Source: Bathynomus jamesi (Eukaryota > Arthropoda > Malacostraca > Isopoda > Cirolanidae). Taken from it: a stretch of DNA of 64,000 nt. This document shows positions 23,990-34,896 of this stretch, one piece after another. How positions within the stretch are numbered: position 1 is the stretch's first letter; each line of letters opens with the position of its first letter. A program made the position numbers and the translations under genes. Below the pieces are notes generated by a model that saw only the letters and a program-made list of their open reading frames with translations, ran no database searches and was not told the DNA's origin. The stretch covers positions 461,001 to 525,000 of the forward strand of contig JAJOZX010000925.1 in assembly GCA_023014485.1 (NCBI GenBank), written 5' to 3'.

Positions 23990-24480
23990 TGGGCCATTAA
24001 AAGTGTTATCACCCAACCCTAATATGAGGGGTGGCTTGGAAATTTCAGGAAACATTTTTAAAAATGTACTACAAGTTGGAGTGAAATGCAACTTGAAAGT
24101 AGAGAGCAAAATATTCCCTATTGTCATCTTTGCACTGCTGCCATTTGGTGAACAGCAAGTTTATCCCTGTATAATAGAAGTCCATGCTTTGCTGATGTCC
24201 AGCTTCCAGTGGACAGTTGTCACACACCCACCATACAGCCTGGACCTTGTTTCCTCGGACTATCATATCTCCAGTCCCCTGAAAGACCATCTTCAAGAAG
24301 TATATTTACTGCAGATGAAGATCTCCAAAATGATACCAGAACATAGCTTCATCACCAGAGCTTGGACTTCTACTATACAGGGATACACTAGTTGCTCACA
24401 AGATGGCAGAATTGCATAGATGCCAATTTTGAGGGGTAAAGGAGGCATTGTTGCTCTCTTCCTTCAAGCTACATTCATTC
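23990..24480 (+). pseudogene. Decayed mariner-like transposase remnant
   Basis: An open frame contains THPPYSLDLVSSDYHISSPL, a recognisable decayed form of the third-aspartate block of mariner (HPPYSPDLAPSDYHLF). It is followed by KDHLQEVYL. Upstream halves of the transposase are missing or unrecognisable. The flanking GAGGGGTGGCTTGGAAATTT may be the old terminal repeat. Confidence 0.6.
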
Positions 24481-24866
24481 CAACTGGTAGTTTATTTCTG
24501 AACACCCCTTATATAATATTTTTATTTATAAGTTATCTCACTTTAATACAGTACATTAAAGAGGTGCTATCTAAATCCTGTTTGCAGAATTCAGGAAAAA
24601 ATTCACAAAATCTTCATGCAAATTAGAGATTTGTTTATTTTGGTATAGTATAAAAATTGGCAGTATAAAATTTTTTACTCTAAATACAATATGTACTTTT
24701 AAGAATATTTGCATAAAATTTTAAAAAGGTATTATATATTTTAAATAGACTTTAAGAAATATTGATCCACTTGTATCTTAATACAGTATATATATCTTAT
24801 CAAATTCTGTAAGAGGGATATGAAGGGATAAAATTAAGCCTCTAAGTACAGTACCAGGGGAAAAAA

Positions 24867-25142
24867 AAAATATTATATATATATATATATATATATGGGA
24901 ATGAACTCAGAATGGTTCCCTGAGTTTTTTATGATACACACAGACCATGCATGGAACAAGGAACTCTTCTGGGATAATTAAATCCACTAGAGTCTGAATA
25001 AGTAATGGTAAATGACAAATACCATAGTTTTTCTTTTTCATGATGCTAGTGGATTTAATTATCCCAGAAGAGTTCCTTGTTCCATGCACGGTCTGTGTGT
25101 ATCATAAAAAAGTCAGGGAACCATTCTGAGTTCATTCCCATC
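24867..25142. repeat. (TA)n and 246-bp palindrome
   Basis: (TA)n at 24869-24896 is followed by a near-perfect palindrome (24897-25142). GGGAATGAACTCAGAATGGT is mirrored by ACCATTCTGAGTTCATTCCC, with the centre near 25020. No ORF beyond the mirrored frames. Confidence 0.85.
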
Positions 25143-25436
25143 TTGAAACGGACATGTTATGTGCCTTGAAAAGTGGATGCTCAATTCTGCCAGTTAAGGT
25201 TTAAGTTTTGGTTTTTGGCTAAAATATAATAGTTACCCCTTTTTCTTTGATGTATTCAATCTGACGTGAAGACAGCGAGTCTTTTGCTTATATTGGGGTT
25301 CTAAATGTATCAGGGCTAGGCTGCTTTAAACCCTAGATCCATGTCCCAAAGCTGGATCCTGTCTGCTTTGCAGATAGCTGGTGAGGGAAGCTATATTTAT
25401 GGGACTTCTTTGCGAGTGACCCATTGCCCACGTTGG

Positions 25437-25551
25437 GCTAGCATCATGAAAAAGAAAAACTATGGTATTTGTCATTTACCATTACTTATTCAGACTCTAG
25501 TGGATTTAATTATCCTAGAAGAGTTCCTTGTTCCATGCACGGTCTGTGTGT

Positions 25552-25619
<68 letters not shown>
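25437..25619. repeat. Copy of the palindrome's right arm followed by (TA)n
   Basis: 25437-25558 repeats about 25030-25105 and its surroundings (GCATCATGAAAAAGAAAAAC .. GGTCTGTGTGTATCAT) in direct orientation. It leads into about 62 bp of pure (TA)n, so the same foldback family has a second, half-length copy here. Confidence 0.8.
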
Positions 25620-25622
<3 letters not shown>

Positions 25623-25676
25623 TGAAAGCTTATACTCCATATTTTTTTTATTAGCCTTACATTGATTATTTTTCAG

Positions 25677-25798
25677 GTTATTTTAGTAACAAGTTCTCTT
25701 CAAGAATTGCTGACAAAAGGATCTCAGAAACTCAATATGCCTGCAAAATGTGTGTATACAGCCCAGGGTGGACTAATTGATGATATAAGTCTTGTTAG
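25677..25798 (+). CDS. KCTD9: KCTD9 exon: KHA-like N-terminal segment
   Basis: Acceptor TTTTTCAG before 25677, donor AG|GTATAT after 25798. It encodes VILVTSSLQELLTK to GGLIDDISLV and leaves two bases of an Arg codon. The next intron is 3957 bp, of which 3261 bp is a hAT insertion. Confidence 0.9.
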
Positions 25799-28700
25799 GT
25801 ATATATTTGTCTCATGGTTTCTAATTCATATTTTAAAAGAATTTTCATGTCAATTTTACAAATAGCTTAAACAGTGTGTAAAAAAATTAGCAAGGTAGGG
25901 TCTAGAGAACATGACTCCAGATTTGAAAAAATTTACTGGAGCATAGCTCTGAATTTACTTTTTTTTCCCTTACACCACTAGATAGGTTAATGATAGTAAA
26001 CTCTTGAATTGACGACATACCAATTACAAATTGTTTTAGCTAAACATAATAATACAATAATGTACAGTTTATAACTCACCTTAAGTTTATTTATTCATTG
26101 CAGCAGCAACAGTGGATGATGTTAGACCTTGCATGTAGGCATTTGTTGTGAATTTACCGCCATGTATGCTTGGCCACTGATCACTGGCTTTCTGTGTGAT
26201 CATTACAGCAGATCTAGTGCCTGGAGCTGGACCCTCCTTCACAATTCTGCACAGCTTAGTCAAATGAGATGGCTTAATGGATCCTTTGTGTTCAAGAATG
26301 GAGAATGTCCCTTCAGTTGGTGCTTCACTCCAGGCAGTTGATCCATCTTTATCAAAATGCTTTAATCTCTCTGTGATTCCTTTCCACAGCTGTTCTATAT
26401 ATTCTGTCAGCCAATTTATCACCGAGTCTTTTGTAAAACTACTTTCAGATCTGGTTCTGGATGGTCTAGCAACTTTAGCAACCTGGTAGTAATCAGAACG
26501 TTTCTTGATGTATTTGTAAACTTTATTTAGGATGTAATCCTCAGCTGTTAGTTCCTTTTGCTGCCCTGTGGTATCGTGCTTAAATTCAGAAACTACATCA
26601 TTTGCATTTCCTCCATTAGCTAATTTGGAAATTGTTTCCATCACTCTTAACATAACAGTTTTCCCTCCTTCTTTATAAAATATATTTTCTACAAATTCTG
26701 TACTAACCGGGGTTTTTTGAGCTACTTGCAACATAATCTTTGTTACATAGGAAATCAATACATAGAACTTGGCACTAATTTCTCTCTCTTGTGGATGATC
26801 AAAAAACACAATTTTCCACATCTGTCAAATTGATCAAATTCGTAATTAACCATGCGAGTATCAGATTTGAGTTTTGGTCTTTTAAAACCAATGATATTGT
26901 CAAGAACCATATTGGTATAGTCAAGGCCTGATCTCAGATTTGAAGAGTGATTCTGAATAAAGTCTAAAAGCTCACTTAGTTTACAAATTTTCTTCAATGC
27001 ATCAATGTGGGCTCTGTTCACAAGATGCATTAAGTCCCATCGAAATTTGAAATTTTCTCCAAACAACTTTTTCATTTCGTTTTTAAATGGCTCATTGTCC
27101 TTACAAAAAGCCCCATCTCCAACCATTCCAGATACCTTGGATTTAATTGCTTCTTCAGATAGTTTCAAGTGATTAGGAGACTTCAACACATCAAAAATTT
27201 CATTGGCCAAATAAACTCCTGATTTGCTGCGTACTAAATTTATCCCAGCAAGTTTTACAGTCTTATCTTCTTCACTCATAACTAATACAACTAGCATGCT
27301 TAATCCCAAAATTGTTCCAATGTCAGCTGTTATTGTTACTGAAGTTTGTTCTTTAAGTTGATTATATAATAGCTCACAAATTGTCTCGCACGCATGTGTG
27401 CTATGATTCAAATTTCCAACCTCACAACCTGACCTATGTAATACAGCTAGAAGTACTGGATATAGAGCCCATGCAGTGTTTGTTTTCATTATGTAGTATA
27501 AGATGTTGCCACATAAGTCTTCTATGCGTTTAGTAGTGTTCCGAGAAGATGTTTTCATCACTTCATAAACAGCAGCTCTTTGATGATGCTGAAGTTTAAT
27601 TAAATGTCTCTTCAGGTAGGTTTTCAGATTTCTAAACCATCTCTCTTGATTTTCTCCTTGTTTGCATACATAGGTTAAATCTTTAACATTGAAGTAACCT
27701 TTTATGTTAGAATGTTTGTCTGAAGCACATGCTTTGGGGTCTGTGCAAGCTATGCAATATAATGTAAACATTTTATCATCAGAAGCATCATCAATATCTT
27801 CTTGATTATCATCAGAAGCATCATCAACAGCTATATCTACATCAGGCATATTAGTGTCACTATTTGCAATGTTTTCCATTATATCACTTGGTACTGAAAA
27901 TGAATCATCAGCATGCCCTAGATCCTTCTTTTCCACCAATTTGAATGTAGATATGATCAAATCATTGTTCAGGATTTCTTGTATTGATTTACACTTGCTT
28001 AAGTGGGCTATGGAAATGTCAAATTTGTTGCTTTTTGCTTTATTAGATTTGGATGCAACACTTGAACTTGAAGGCATATTTTGACTTCTTTTTATTAACC
28101 ACAACAGCTTGGTGAGTTTCTTTTGTTAGGCGCAAAATTGCATTCAATGTTCTGGATTTGGGAATTTTCAAATTCCTCTAAAGCAGTTTTGTTAGTCTGA
28201 TGCGCAGATTCCTCACTTACCTTTTGTTTCTTAGGTGGAGGAGAAGCACTTTCTTCAGTCTGTGAAACATCTAGTGAAAAAGTTTCATTTTCTAGATTAG
28301 CAGTTGATGAAGTTGGTTCATTTTTCTGAGGTCTAGCACTAGCACATTTTGTGAACAAACTAAATGACTGCTTTGCCGTATCTCTTTGCTGCACTTCATC
28401 CTGGTATTTCTTTACTGCAATATCTAAGCTGTGGGCCCAAACTCTGGGACCTCTTGTATTGTAACAAATATTTTTTTTGGAATTAAAATGTTCCTCCCAG
28501 TTTTGCTTCTTTGAATATTTGTTCTTGCATTGACCACAAAAGTAACCCCTTTTAACACCCTCACTTTTCTCTCCAACTTCATCAATATTAGGATCCATTA
28601 TTGATTATTGACTACCTGAGAAAATACAAAATAAGTAAAAGTTAGTAAATATAGTATGGTAAAAGTAAGTAAATATAGTACAATGAAAGTAAGTAAAAGT

Positions 28701-30384
28701 AAGTGCTTTAAACTTAGTAAAAGTAAGGAAGAGTAAGTAAAAGTAGGTAAGTTAAAGTAAGTAAAAGTAAGTTTAAACTTAACTAAACTTTTCAATTCTA
28801 GAGTCATGGTGGATTACTTAAAACCGCACAAGTAATTATCTGGCCAATTTATCAAACCTGGCCGAGATCAATGGAACATAGTCCAATCCTGATAATTTTA
28901 TATTAAAAAAATATACGTTTTAATAAAATTTTAATTATCAAAACATTGAAGCTTAACAAAAAATAAAAATAATTGTTAAATATGGAATTACCGACTAAAC
29001 TTAAAATAACTAAATTTGTAATTTAAAAAAATTAGTTTGTACAAGAACGTATACGCAAAAAAATTGCATAACGTCTAGCGGATGAACAAAACCCAAACCC
29101 AAATTTACTTTTTCTCATGGTCAAATTTACTGGAGCAATGCTCCCAAGATCCCAGGAATCTGGAGTCATGCTAGAGAAAATGTTTTATTTAAGGGAGAGA
29201 GCATGATGCATACAATCAAAGTATTTTACCGTAATCTTTAACTCTAGGCTACACTATTCTTTCTTTATCTTTTTCTTTTTTTAAGCTTTTACTTAATAAA
29301 GATTTAAAGTAGGTATCTATAGCCATTTGTTTGCACTGAAATGGTACTTTTCTATTCTTGCTCTAATTTATGCTGTCAAACTAAACCTCACAGTGTACAA
29401 ACAAAATTAGGCTGATTATTTGTTTTATGTATTTTTCATTTTATATAGGCTATTTCAGTAGTTTTTGACAATTTTGTTCAAATTAGTAAAAATTTCTTAT
29501 ATTTTTTAGCTGTTAACTAGATGTCAGTCATAAATAATTTAGTGATGCTGAATCTTTTGAAAAATGTACAATGTTGAGATAATCATTGTTTGATATTACA
29601 CTTGAAAATTTTTCTTTTAACTTTTTCATATTTTGTATTTTTAAGAGAAACTCAATTCCAAAGTCGTAAAAATGAAGAAATTAACACAAAGTACAGATAG
29701 TATCTTAAAGAAGAAGAATAGTAGATGCCACAGTTATTATTATTTTTTCTTTTAGAGATGATGATATTTTGTATGTGTCTGATGGAGGACATTTTATCTC
29801 TCCACCTGTTCAACACATCTTGTGTAAATGCTTATCACCATCAGCAGGCAATCAGCAGGAATGGCTCAACCTTAATGTTGGTGGAAGGATATATACAACC
29901 ACAAGATCAACTTTGGTATCTAAGGAACCAGATTCTATGCTTAGCAAGTGAGAAATGAAATGAATTAAGTATCAACTTAATATGAGGATTTACACACACA
30001 CACACACACACACCCCTCCTAAATTCCTAAGTAGCACCAATAGTAAGTCACCTTTCTTACCTATTAAGTCAGATTTTGTACATTTTTGAGGGTAAGTTAA
30101 CTGAGGTTAACCAAACTTAAAACAAGTGTGTGTGTGTAAGCTGAGGTAGTATAAAGGATTATTTACTTGATTTTGAGTATTTTAATTAAAATCATAATAT
30201 GCAGTAATGCAGATGAAATTTCTAAAAATAATCATTGTATATAGTAAAAAAGTGCTTTCTTCTCACATGACCCCCCCCCCCCCCCTTCTTAATATAAGCA
30301 AAAAACTTTAAAAATAGGAAATATATAACCACTTCAACCTACTGGGTAAAAAATGGGCACAGATGAAAATTTACACAAATGTTT

Positions 30385-30446
<62 letters not shown>

Positions 30447-33400
30447 CATATGAGCCTATATGGTTAATCCAGCTAGATAATTGTGAAAGTCCAGGCAAAT
30501 ATGTTTGAGAGAGAAAAGATCTTTTAAACAATACATACATACAAATTTATGAATTCTACCCATTCAGATATGCACATTGCTTTTAATTTTGTATTGAAGT
30601 AAATATGTATTACCCAAGAAATTAACACTTTATTAAACTTTTCTTTTAGAACTTCAATCAAATTCCACTATTTAACTGTCAAATTCTTGCTCCTGCTGCT
30701 AAAATTATACAAATTATTCCTTCCTATTTTAGTGCCTGGTGCATTTATTCTTTTCCATTTTACTGTATTTCCCAAAGAAAATTCACATCCATATGCCTAA
30801 CAATGAACGAGCCTATCAAATCCATTCCATTTTCAATTTCTCCAATTTCCAAAAGCCCAAGCAGGTTCCGACTAGGGTTTCTCAACTGGGATCCCAGGTC
30901 GAAAATAATAACCTAAATTCCAGGACAAGTGCAGCAAATCCTGGGGTTTCCCAGGTTTTACAAAGTATTCTAAAACATTATTTCAAATAGTTTTACGTTA
31001 ATTAATTATTGTATCTAAAAAATACAAAGACTATGATGACATATTTCTAATAGCATGAATTACATTGCATTGTACAACTCGAATAGTGCCTATAATATGC
31101 CCTGTATGATTGATTGATTTTTAGTTCTTTATCTCAATTTTCCTTTTTCTTTTTCTTTCTACCGCCTTTCCATTTTATTAGAATTGGCTCTGGTTGAAGA
31201 ATTATTAAGAAATAGAAGGTGAACTAATTAGCTATTCACCAAGTGTAGAGTGCTTGCATTCTCTTGGTTTGAGAATTTAGGAAAATGCCCTTTACTTAAA
31301 GAATGTTTGGAGGCAGTGATGGAGGAGGACACTTCTGTCCAAGTATGAGGGATTCTACTGGCGCCTATTTGATAGATCGATCTTACATTTATTTTGAACC
31401 TCTTCTAAACTACTTAAGGACAGGATCACTTATAATTGATTCTGGTATTAATCCTGAAGGTATGACGCTTAAAGGATTTTGTGTTTGTATTATATAAGAA
31501 TGAAACAGTGTCATGAAACTCCAGATAAATTTACTTAATGGAACTTCAGAGTGTGTTGGGAGTTCTTTAATTTTTTCTGATGCTGAGCGTGTTATACAAG
31601 CCGTTAGAAAGAGAAAATGTTCCTCCATTTTTACATTTAGGAGTGTTGGAAGAAGCGAAATTTTATGGGTTAGAATCTGTTGTAAAGGAGCTTGAATCTA
31701 TGGTAGAAGAGTCGTGTAAAGGCAAATTAGTGGATGAACCACTGACGAGGTCAGAAGTCATCTCAGCTTTGTTGACAACTAAACCTACGCAAGAATTAAG
31801 GTTTCAAGCAGTGAATTTAAGGGGAACAAATCTGTCTAAACTAGATTTGAGGAATATTAACTTCAAGGTTGGTGTGAAATAATTTTTCACTTTCGTCCAT
31901 GAATATTCATTTGTTTAGCCACTTTTTTTTTATGTTGAGATTTTGTGCTTTTGTCTGTTCTGTTGAAGGTAGCTAAAGGAAGTTTATACTTGAAAGTAAA
32001 TTCAAGGAAAGGATATCTTGCTATTCCTTGAAGTTGATAGTAGATTGCTGTCAAAGCCTAATACCGAGTGAGGACCTTCTAGTTTCATATCTCACTTTAA
32101 AGTCAGTTTGTTCATAAGTGTGTGTTTGTGTCCTCAAAGAACTTTTTTCACAGTTCCGCGATTTCTTTTTGGAATAAGAAGACAAAATCCAGAGTATGTT
32201 AATTACATACAAGTTACATTCATACGGTTTGTATTTTATTACAAATATTAGAAATATTGGCCTATCTGAGTTAAGAAGTTATTGTTTTAGCAAAAGGGAA
32301 ACTAATACATTTTAGTTTATTAGCAAGTTATTAGTGATTAACAAATTATTCCCTTATTTTTCAAGTATGCTGATTTATCGGAAAGTAATCTGTGGGGAAC
32401 CAATTTAAGTGGTTGCAACCTGGAGCGGGCTAACCTCTACAAAGCCAATTTGGAAGCTGCTCAACTCCTCAATGTGAAGTTGTTATGCGCAAATTTAGAA
32501 GGAGCCAACTTACGTTCATGTAATTTTGAAGATCCAAGTGGTACTAGGGCAAATTGTGAAGGTCAGCATCGTAATTTGTGATAATTGAAAAAGGTTTTGT
32601 AAATCAAATACCGCTATTTAAATGTTTTCTTTCTCTGTTGAGGAGGAAAATGCGTTCATAGTTGGTATAAATATTTTTTATTTACTGGAGGATGAATTAA
32701 TTTCTTTCTCCTATAGGTGTTAACCTTCGTGGCGCGATCTTAGAGGGAAGCATGATGGCAGGAGTGAATCTTCGAGTGGCTACGCTCAAAAACTGCAACT
32801 TAAAAAATTGCGATTTGCGTGCAGCTGTTTTAGCGGGTGCTGACTTAGAAGTAAGAATTGAATTATTGTTGTTAATGTCGGTGTCACTCCTTCAAAAGTA
32901 GTGAAACCACACTTTTACAGAAGGAAAAGCTGAATAATGTCAAGTATAGGGAACATTTACGATCGTTTGAAACAGTCGTTTCGATCGGCAAGAAATAGAA
33001 TGTGCCAACAAGAATTAAATCAGAAAATTAAAAAAAAAAAATTGGGGGAAGGTAGTGCTGACGAGCTTTGGGACTGTTACTTTTTGTGTGTATGTGTGCG
33101 CGCGCACGAACGACAACTGGGGATGAGTTTGTGATAATTGATATGTAGTTGGGTAATTTGTTTGAGGTAACACTTTTAATACCTCGGAACATAAAAAATT
33201 TATGTAAAGAAATCTAGAATTTTTTTATTATCGGTAAAAAGATAGTCCTGATTGGATTAGATTAGCTAAGGTCAGGTTAGGCTAGGTCAGCGAGTACCTC
33301 ACTATTTAATGACACAACAGAAAACATCCTTCAAGCCCTCAATTACATTCCAAACACTTATCACGCCTTCTCGGTTTGATAGCATTAAGGTTAGATTAAA

Positions 33401-33769
33401 TTAAGTTTGGTTAATTAATTTTTTAGAGCTATGGATTCAAAAAAGTAGGTTCCTCGCAAATACGGAGGTGCGCATGTGCGCGCATGCGTTTTAATCAATG
33501 AATCATCAAATGTATAAAATGGAATCTTTTTTCCTCTTTACAAACTATATTTAGATTCTGAAAGTGTCCATAAATACGCAAAAATAACCTTTCCAGGAAA
33601 TGGCAATTCCTTAAATTCATGGTTTTATTTTCTTTCTCCCTATGGCCAGAACTGCGACCTCTCTGGCAGCGATTTGCAGGAAGCTAACCTTAGAGGAGCC
33701 AATCTCAAAGACGCCGCATTCGAGTTAATGCAAACTCCTTTACACATGTCACAAACGTGCGATCTTTAG
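25677..33769 (+). CDS. KCTD9: KCTD9: BTB/POZ and pentapeptide-repeat protein (first coding exon not found)
   Basis: Seven exons (25677-25798, 29756-29947, 31302-31459, 31641-31867, 32366-32561, 32717-32850, 33650-33769) total 1149 nt. All have GT-AG borders and all phases agree, giving 382 residues with no stop. The order is a KHA-like/ubiquitin-like segment (KCVYTAQGGLIDDISLVR), a BTB domain (WLNLNVGGRIYTTTRST, GAYLIDRSYIYFEPLLNYL), a linker (VLEEAKFYGLESV), then pentapeptide repeats of the A(D/N)LXX form through exons 4-7 (NLERANLYKANLEAA, LCANLEGANL, DLQEANLRGANL). It ends MQTPLHMSQTCDL. Known KCTD9 proteins are about 390 residues, so only a short first exon (about 15-20 residues with the ATG) is missing upstream of 25677. 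Family members bind cullin-3 through BTB, as adaptors of ubiquitin ligases. The gene looks intact and is the only clear host gene here. Confidence 0.93.
25902..25909 (+). repeat. hAT target duplication, left copy (CTAGAGAA)
   Basis: CTAGAGAA is repeated exactly at 29171-29178, on the other side of the 25910-29170 element. Confidence 0.85.
25910..29170 (-). mobile_element. hAT-superfamily transposon, 3261 bp, in KCTD9 intron
   Basis: The terminal repeats CATGACTCCAGATT and its complement AATCTGGAGTCATG define the ends. Subterminal inverted words follow (AAATTTACTGGAGCA and TACTGGAGCAATGCTC). A perfect 8-bp duplication CTAGAGAA lies outside. One gene runs antisense to KCTD9 (28598 to 26087). 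The tract between 28620 and 28800 is a loose AAGTA-rich tandem repeat in the element's 5' region. The intact target duplication and only two frameshifts point to a fairly young insertion. Confidence 0.88.
26087..28598 (-). pseudogene. hAT-like transposase, zinc finger plus RNase H-like core, two frameshifts
   Basis: Three frames join at 28104/28095 and about 26821/26755. Residues 1-167 hold a single Cys/His motif (FCGQCKNKYSKKQNWEEHF) and a basic PPPKKQK stretch. The 449-residue middle has a Ser/Asp-rich linker, CIACTDPKACASDKH, VTITADIGTILG (candidate first aspartate), SGMVGDGAFCKDN (second) and FRWDLMHLVNRAH. This resembles ZNF862/KRAB-like hAT relatives, in which a D-x-A motif precedes a C/D-x-x-H motif. 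The last 244 residues include a WSEAPTEGTFSILE segment in the position of the catalytic glutamate and insertion-domain end. The role, DNA cutting and joining at the element's own ends, is inferred from the 8-bp target duplication and these motifs. Translation stops early at both frameshifts. Confidence 0.75.
29179..29755. other. KCTD9 intron remainder
   Basis: AT-rich intronic sequence with no ORF, repeat end or conserved word that I can see. Confidence 0.6.
29756..29947 (+). CDS. KCTD9: KCTD9 exon: start of BTB domain
   Basis: Acceptor TTTTAG before 29756, donor AA|GTGAGA after 29947. It encodes DDDILYVSDGGHFI, a variable loop, and WLNLNVGGRIYTTTRSTLV with KEPDSML. The LNVGG and TTTRSTL signatures mark the T1-type BTB fold of the KCTD family. 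Confidence 0.93.
29948..31301. other. KCTD9 intron with (CA)n and poly(C)
   Basis: It contains (CA)n at 29990-30012 and about 30386-30442, and a poly(C) run near 30270-30285. A TAGGGTTTCTCAACTGGGAT string near 30873 resembles a hAT-type terminal sequence but has no visible partner. No coding sequence. Confidence 0.6.
31302..31459 (+). CDS. KCTD9: KCTD9 exon: rest of BTB domain
   Basis: Acceptor CTTAAAG before 31302, donor G|GTATGA after 31459. It encodes MFGGSDGGGHFCPSM and GAYLIDRSYIYFEPLLNYLR, then TGSLIIDSGINPEG. The acceptor is A-rich and weak, but phase and protein similarity support it. Confidence 0.88.
31641..31867 (+). CDS. KCTD9: KCTD9 exon: linker and first pentapeptide repeats
   Basis: Acceptor CATTTAG before 31641, donor AAG|GTTGGT after 31867. 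It encodes VLEEAKFYGLESVVKELES, a helical linker, then NLRGTNLSKLDLRNINFK, the start of the right-handed beta-helix repeats. Confidence 0.93.
32366..32561 (+). CDS. KCTD9: KCTD9 exon: pentapeptide repeats
   Basis: Acceptor TTTTCAAG before 32366, donor G|GTCAGC after 32561. It is mostly A(D/N)LXX repeats (ADLSESNLWGTNLSG, NLERANLYKANLEAA, CANLEGANLRSCN), ending FEDPSGTRANCEG, a conserved break in the helix. Confidence 0.93.
32717..32850 (+). CDS. KCTD9: KCTD9 exon: pentapeptide repeats
   Basis: Acceptor TCCTATAG before 32717, donor GAA|GTAAGA after 32850. It encodes VNLRGAILEGSMMAG, VNLRVATLKNCNLKN and CDLRAAVLAGADLE. Confidence 0.93.
32851..33649. other. KCTD9 last intron
   Basis: AT-rich intron with a GC-rich patch of alternating purine-pyrimidine (GTGTGTGCGCGCGCACGAAC) near 33095 and another near 33470-33490 (GCATGTGCGCGCATGCG). 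No coding sequence is visible. Confidence 0.6.
33650..33769 (+). CDS. KCTD9: KCTD9 last exon and stop
   Basis: Acceptor TGGCCAG before 33650. It encodes NCDLSGSDLQEANLRGANL, then FELMQTPLHMSQTCDL and a TAG at 33767-33769. The LTPLHMSQ-like tail is characteristic of KCTD9. Confidence 0.93.
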   Translation, partial: NCDLSGSDLQEANLRGANLKDAAFELMQTPLHMSQTCDL

Positions 33770-34116
33770 ATACGAATTTTTAGTTGGTTCAGTTCATGAT
33801 AACTTTTCACTCTTAGTGAAAAATCGGAGGTCATGTTCGTTGAGGAGAGAATTGTTCCCTGTCAGTAAGTAACCGTATTAAAAAAGCGCATCATATTCGG
33901 TAGTCGATGCAGAGGTGTTTGAGAAAATAGATAACGAGCGAGGTTTACTTTAAAGAAACGAAGTTCTCCTTTGGTTGTGGTTGCGATTTGTTTCGTGTAA
34001 TTCGTAACATCGTTTCGATTAGGGAGAAATATTGCTCATAAGTAGTGTGGAGTTTTTACCAATGATATTATTGTCTTTGCTAATACTTAACGTCAGATAT
34101 ATATATATATATATAT
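33770..34116. other. KCTD9 3' flank
   Basis: Probable 3' UTR and downstream sequence. I see no AATAAA within it; the next candidate lies inside the mariner-like element that follows (34117). It ends in (TA)n at 34098-34116. Confidence 0.4.
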
Positions 34117-34885
34117 GGTGTCCCATAAGTCCGGCATCATAGGAAAAATAATAAAAAAAGGCAAAACAAAAGCTTTTATTTACAGAACGTGCTCAATATG
34201 TCCACCATTGTTTTCAATACACAAATTCAGACGTGATACCCAGTCAGCAAGCACACGGTGAATGATGTCAGGAGATGGTGTTACATGCCCCAATAATGCA
34301 CTGCCGCAAATGTTCAACACTCCTAATTTTCTCTGCGTATACCAGCGCTTTCAAGTGGCCCCAGAGATAAAAATCTAGTGGCGTGAGATCCGGGCTTCTC
34401 GCTGGCCATTCCACAGGCCCTCGACGTCCTATCCAATGACCAGGGAATTGTTGGTACAGGTATTCCCTTACTTAGGTGCTGTGATGTGCAGGAGTGCCGT
34501 CTTGCTGGAACCATGTTGGGAAATTTCCTCCTTCGTTCAAGACACTGGGAAATGCTTCTTCCTTGAGCATACGTAGGTAGGTGCCTCCAGTGACATGTTC
34601 ATCGGAAAAGAGCGGGCCTATGATGCGATCCTTCCAAATGCCACACCATACTATCACCCGAAATGCACCTTGTTCCTTTGAAGAGGTATACCAGTGAGGG
34701 TTGTTTTGAGACCAGTAGCGGGTGTTCTGTCGATTTACCTCACCATTTCCATAAAAAACAGCCTCGTCACTGAACAGAATGGTGGATGGAAAATTGGTAT
34801 CCCGCGCATAAGAAAAATATGAATTATGGTTTGTAGAAATAGAAAAATATGAATTTCTCCTATGATGCCGGACTTATGGGACACC
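34117..34885 (-). mobile_element. Deleted Tc1/mariner-type element in (TA)n
   Basis: The ends GGTGTCCCATAAGTCCGGCA and the exact complement are flanked by TA-rich sequence. It is about 770 bp, so roughly half of a full element is missing. It contains the C-terminal two thirds of a transposase on the minus strand. Confidence 0.85.
34180..34795 (-). pseudogene. Tc1/mariner-type transposase, N-terminus deleted
   Basis: Read on the minus strand it starts inside ILFSDEAVFYGNGEVN (first aspartate), then VIVWCGIWKDRIIGPLFSD, FQQDGTPAHHS (second aspartate, about 34510), a stop and shift, then WPARSPDLTPLDFYLWGHL (third aspartate, about 34380), ending GGHIEHVL at 34180. The DNA-binding half is absent, so it can only be a mobilised passenger. 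Confidence 0.85.
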
Positions 34886-34896
34886 CTGTGTATATA

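Noticed and set aside
30873..30980. hAT-like tip TAGGGTTTCTCAAC in a KCTD9 intron
   Set aside because: No inverted partner or 8-bp duplication could be found nearby; kept only as a note in the intron entry.
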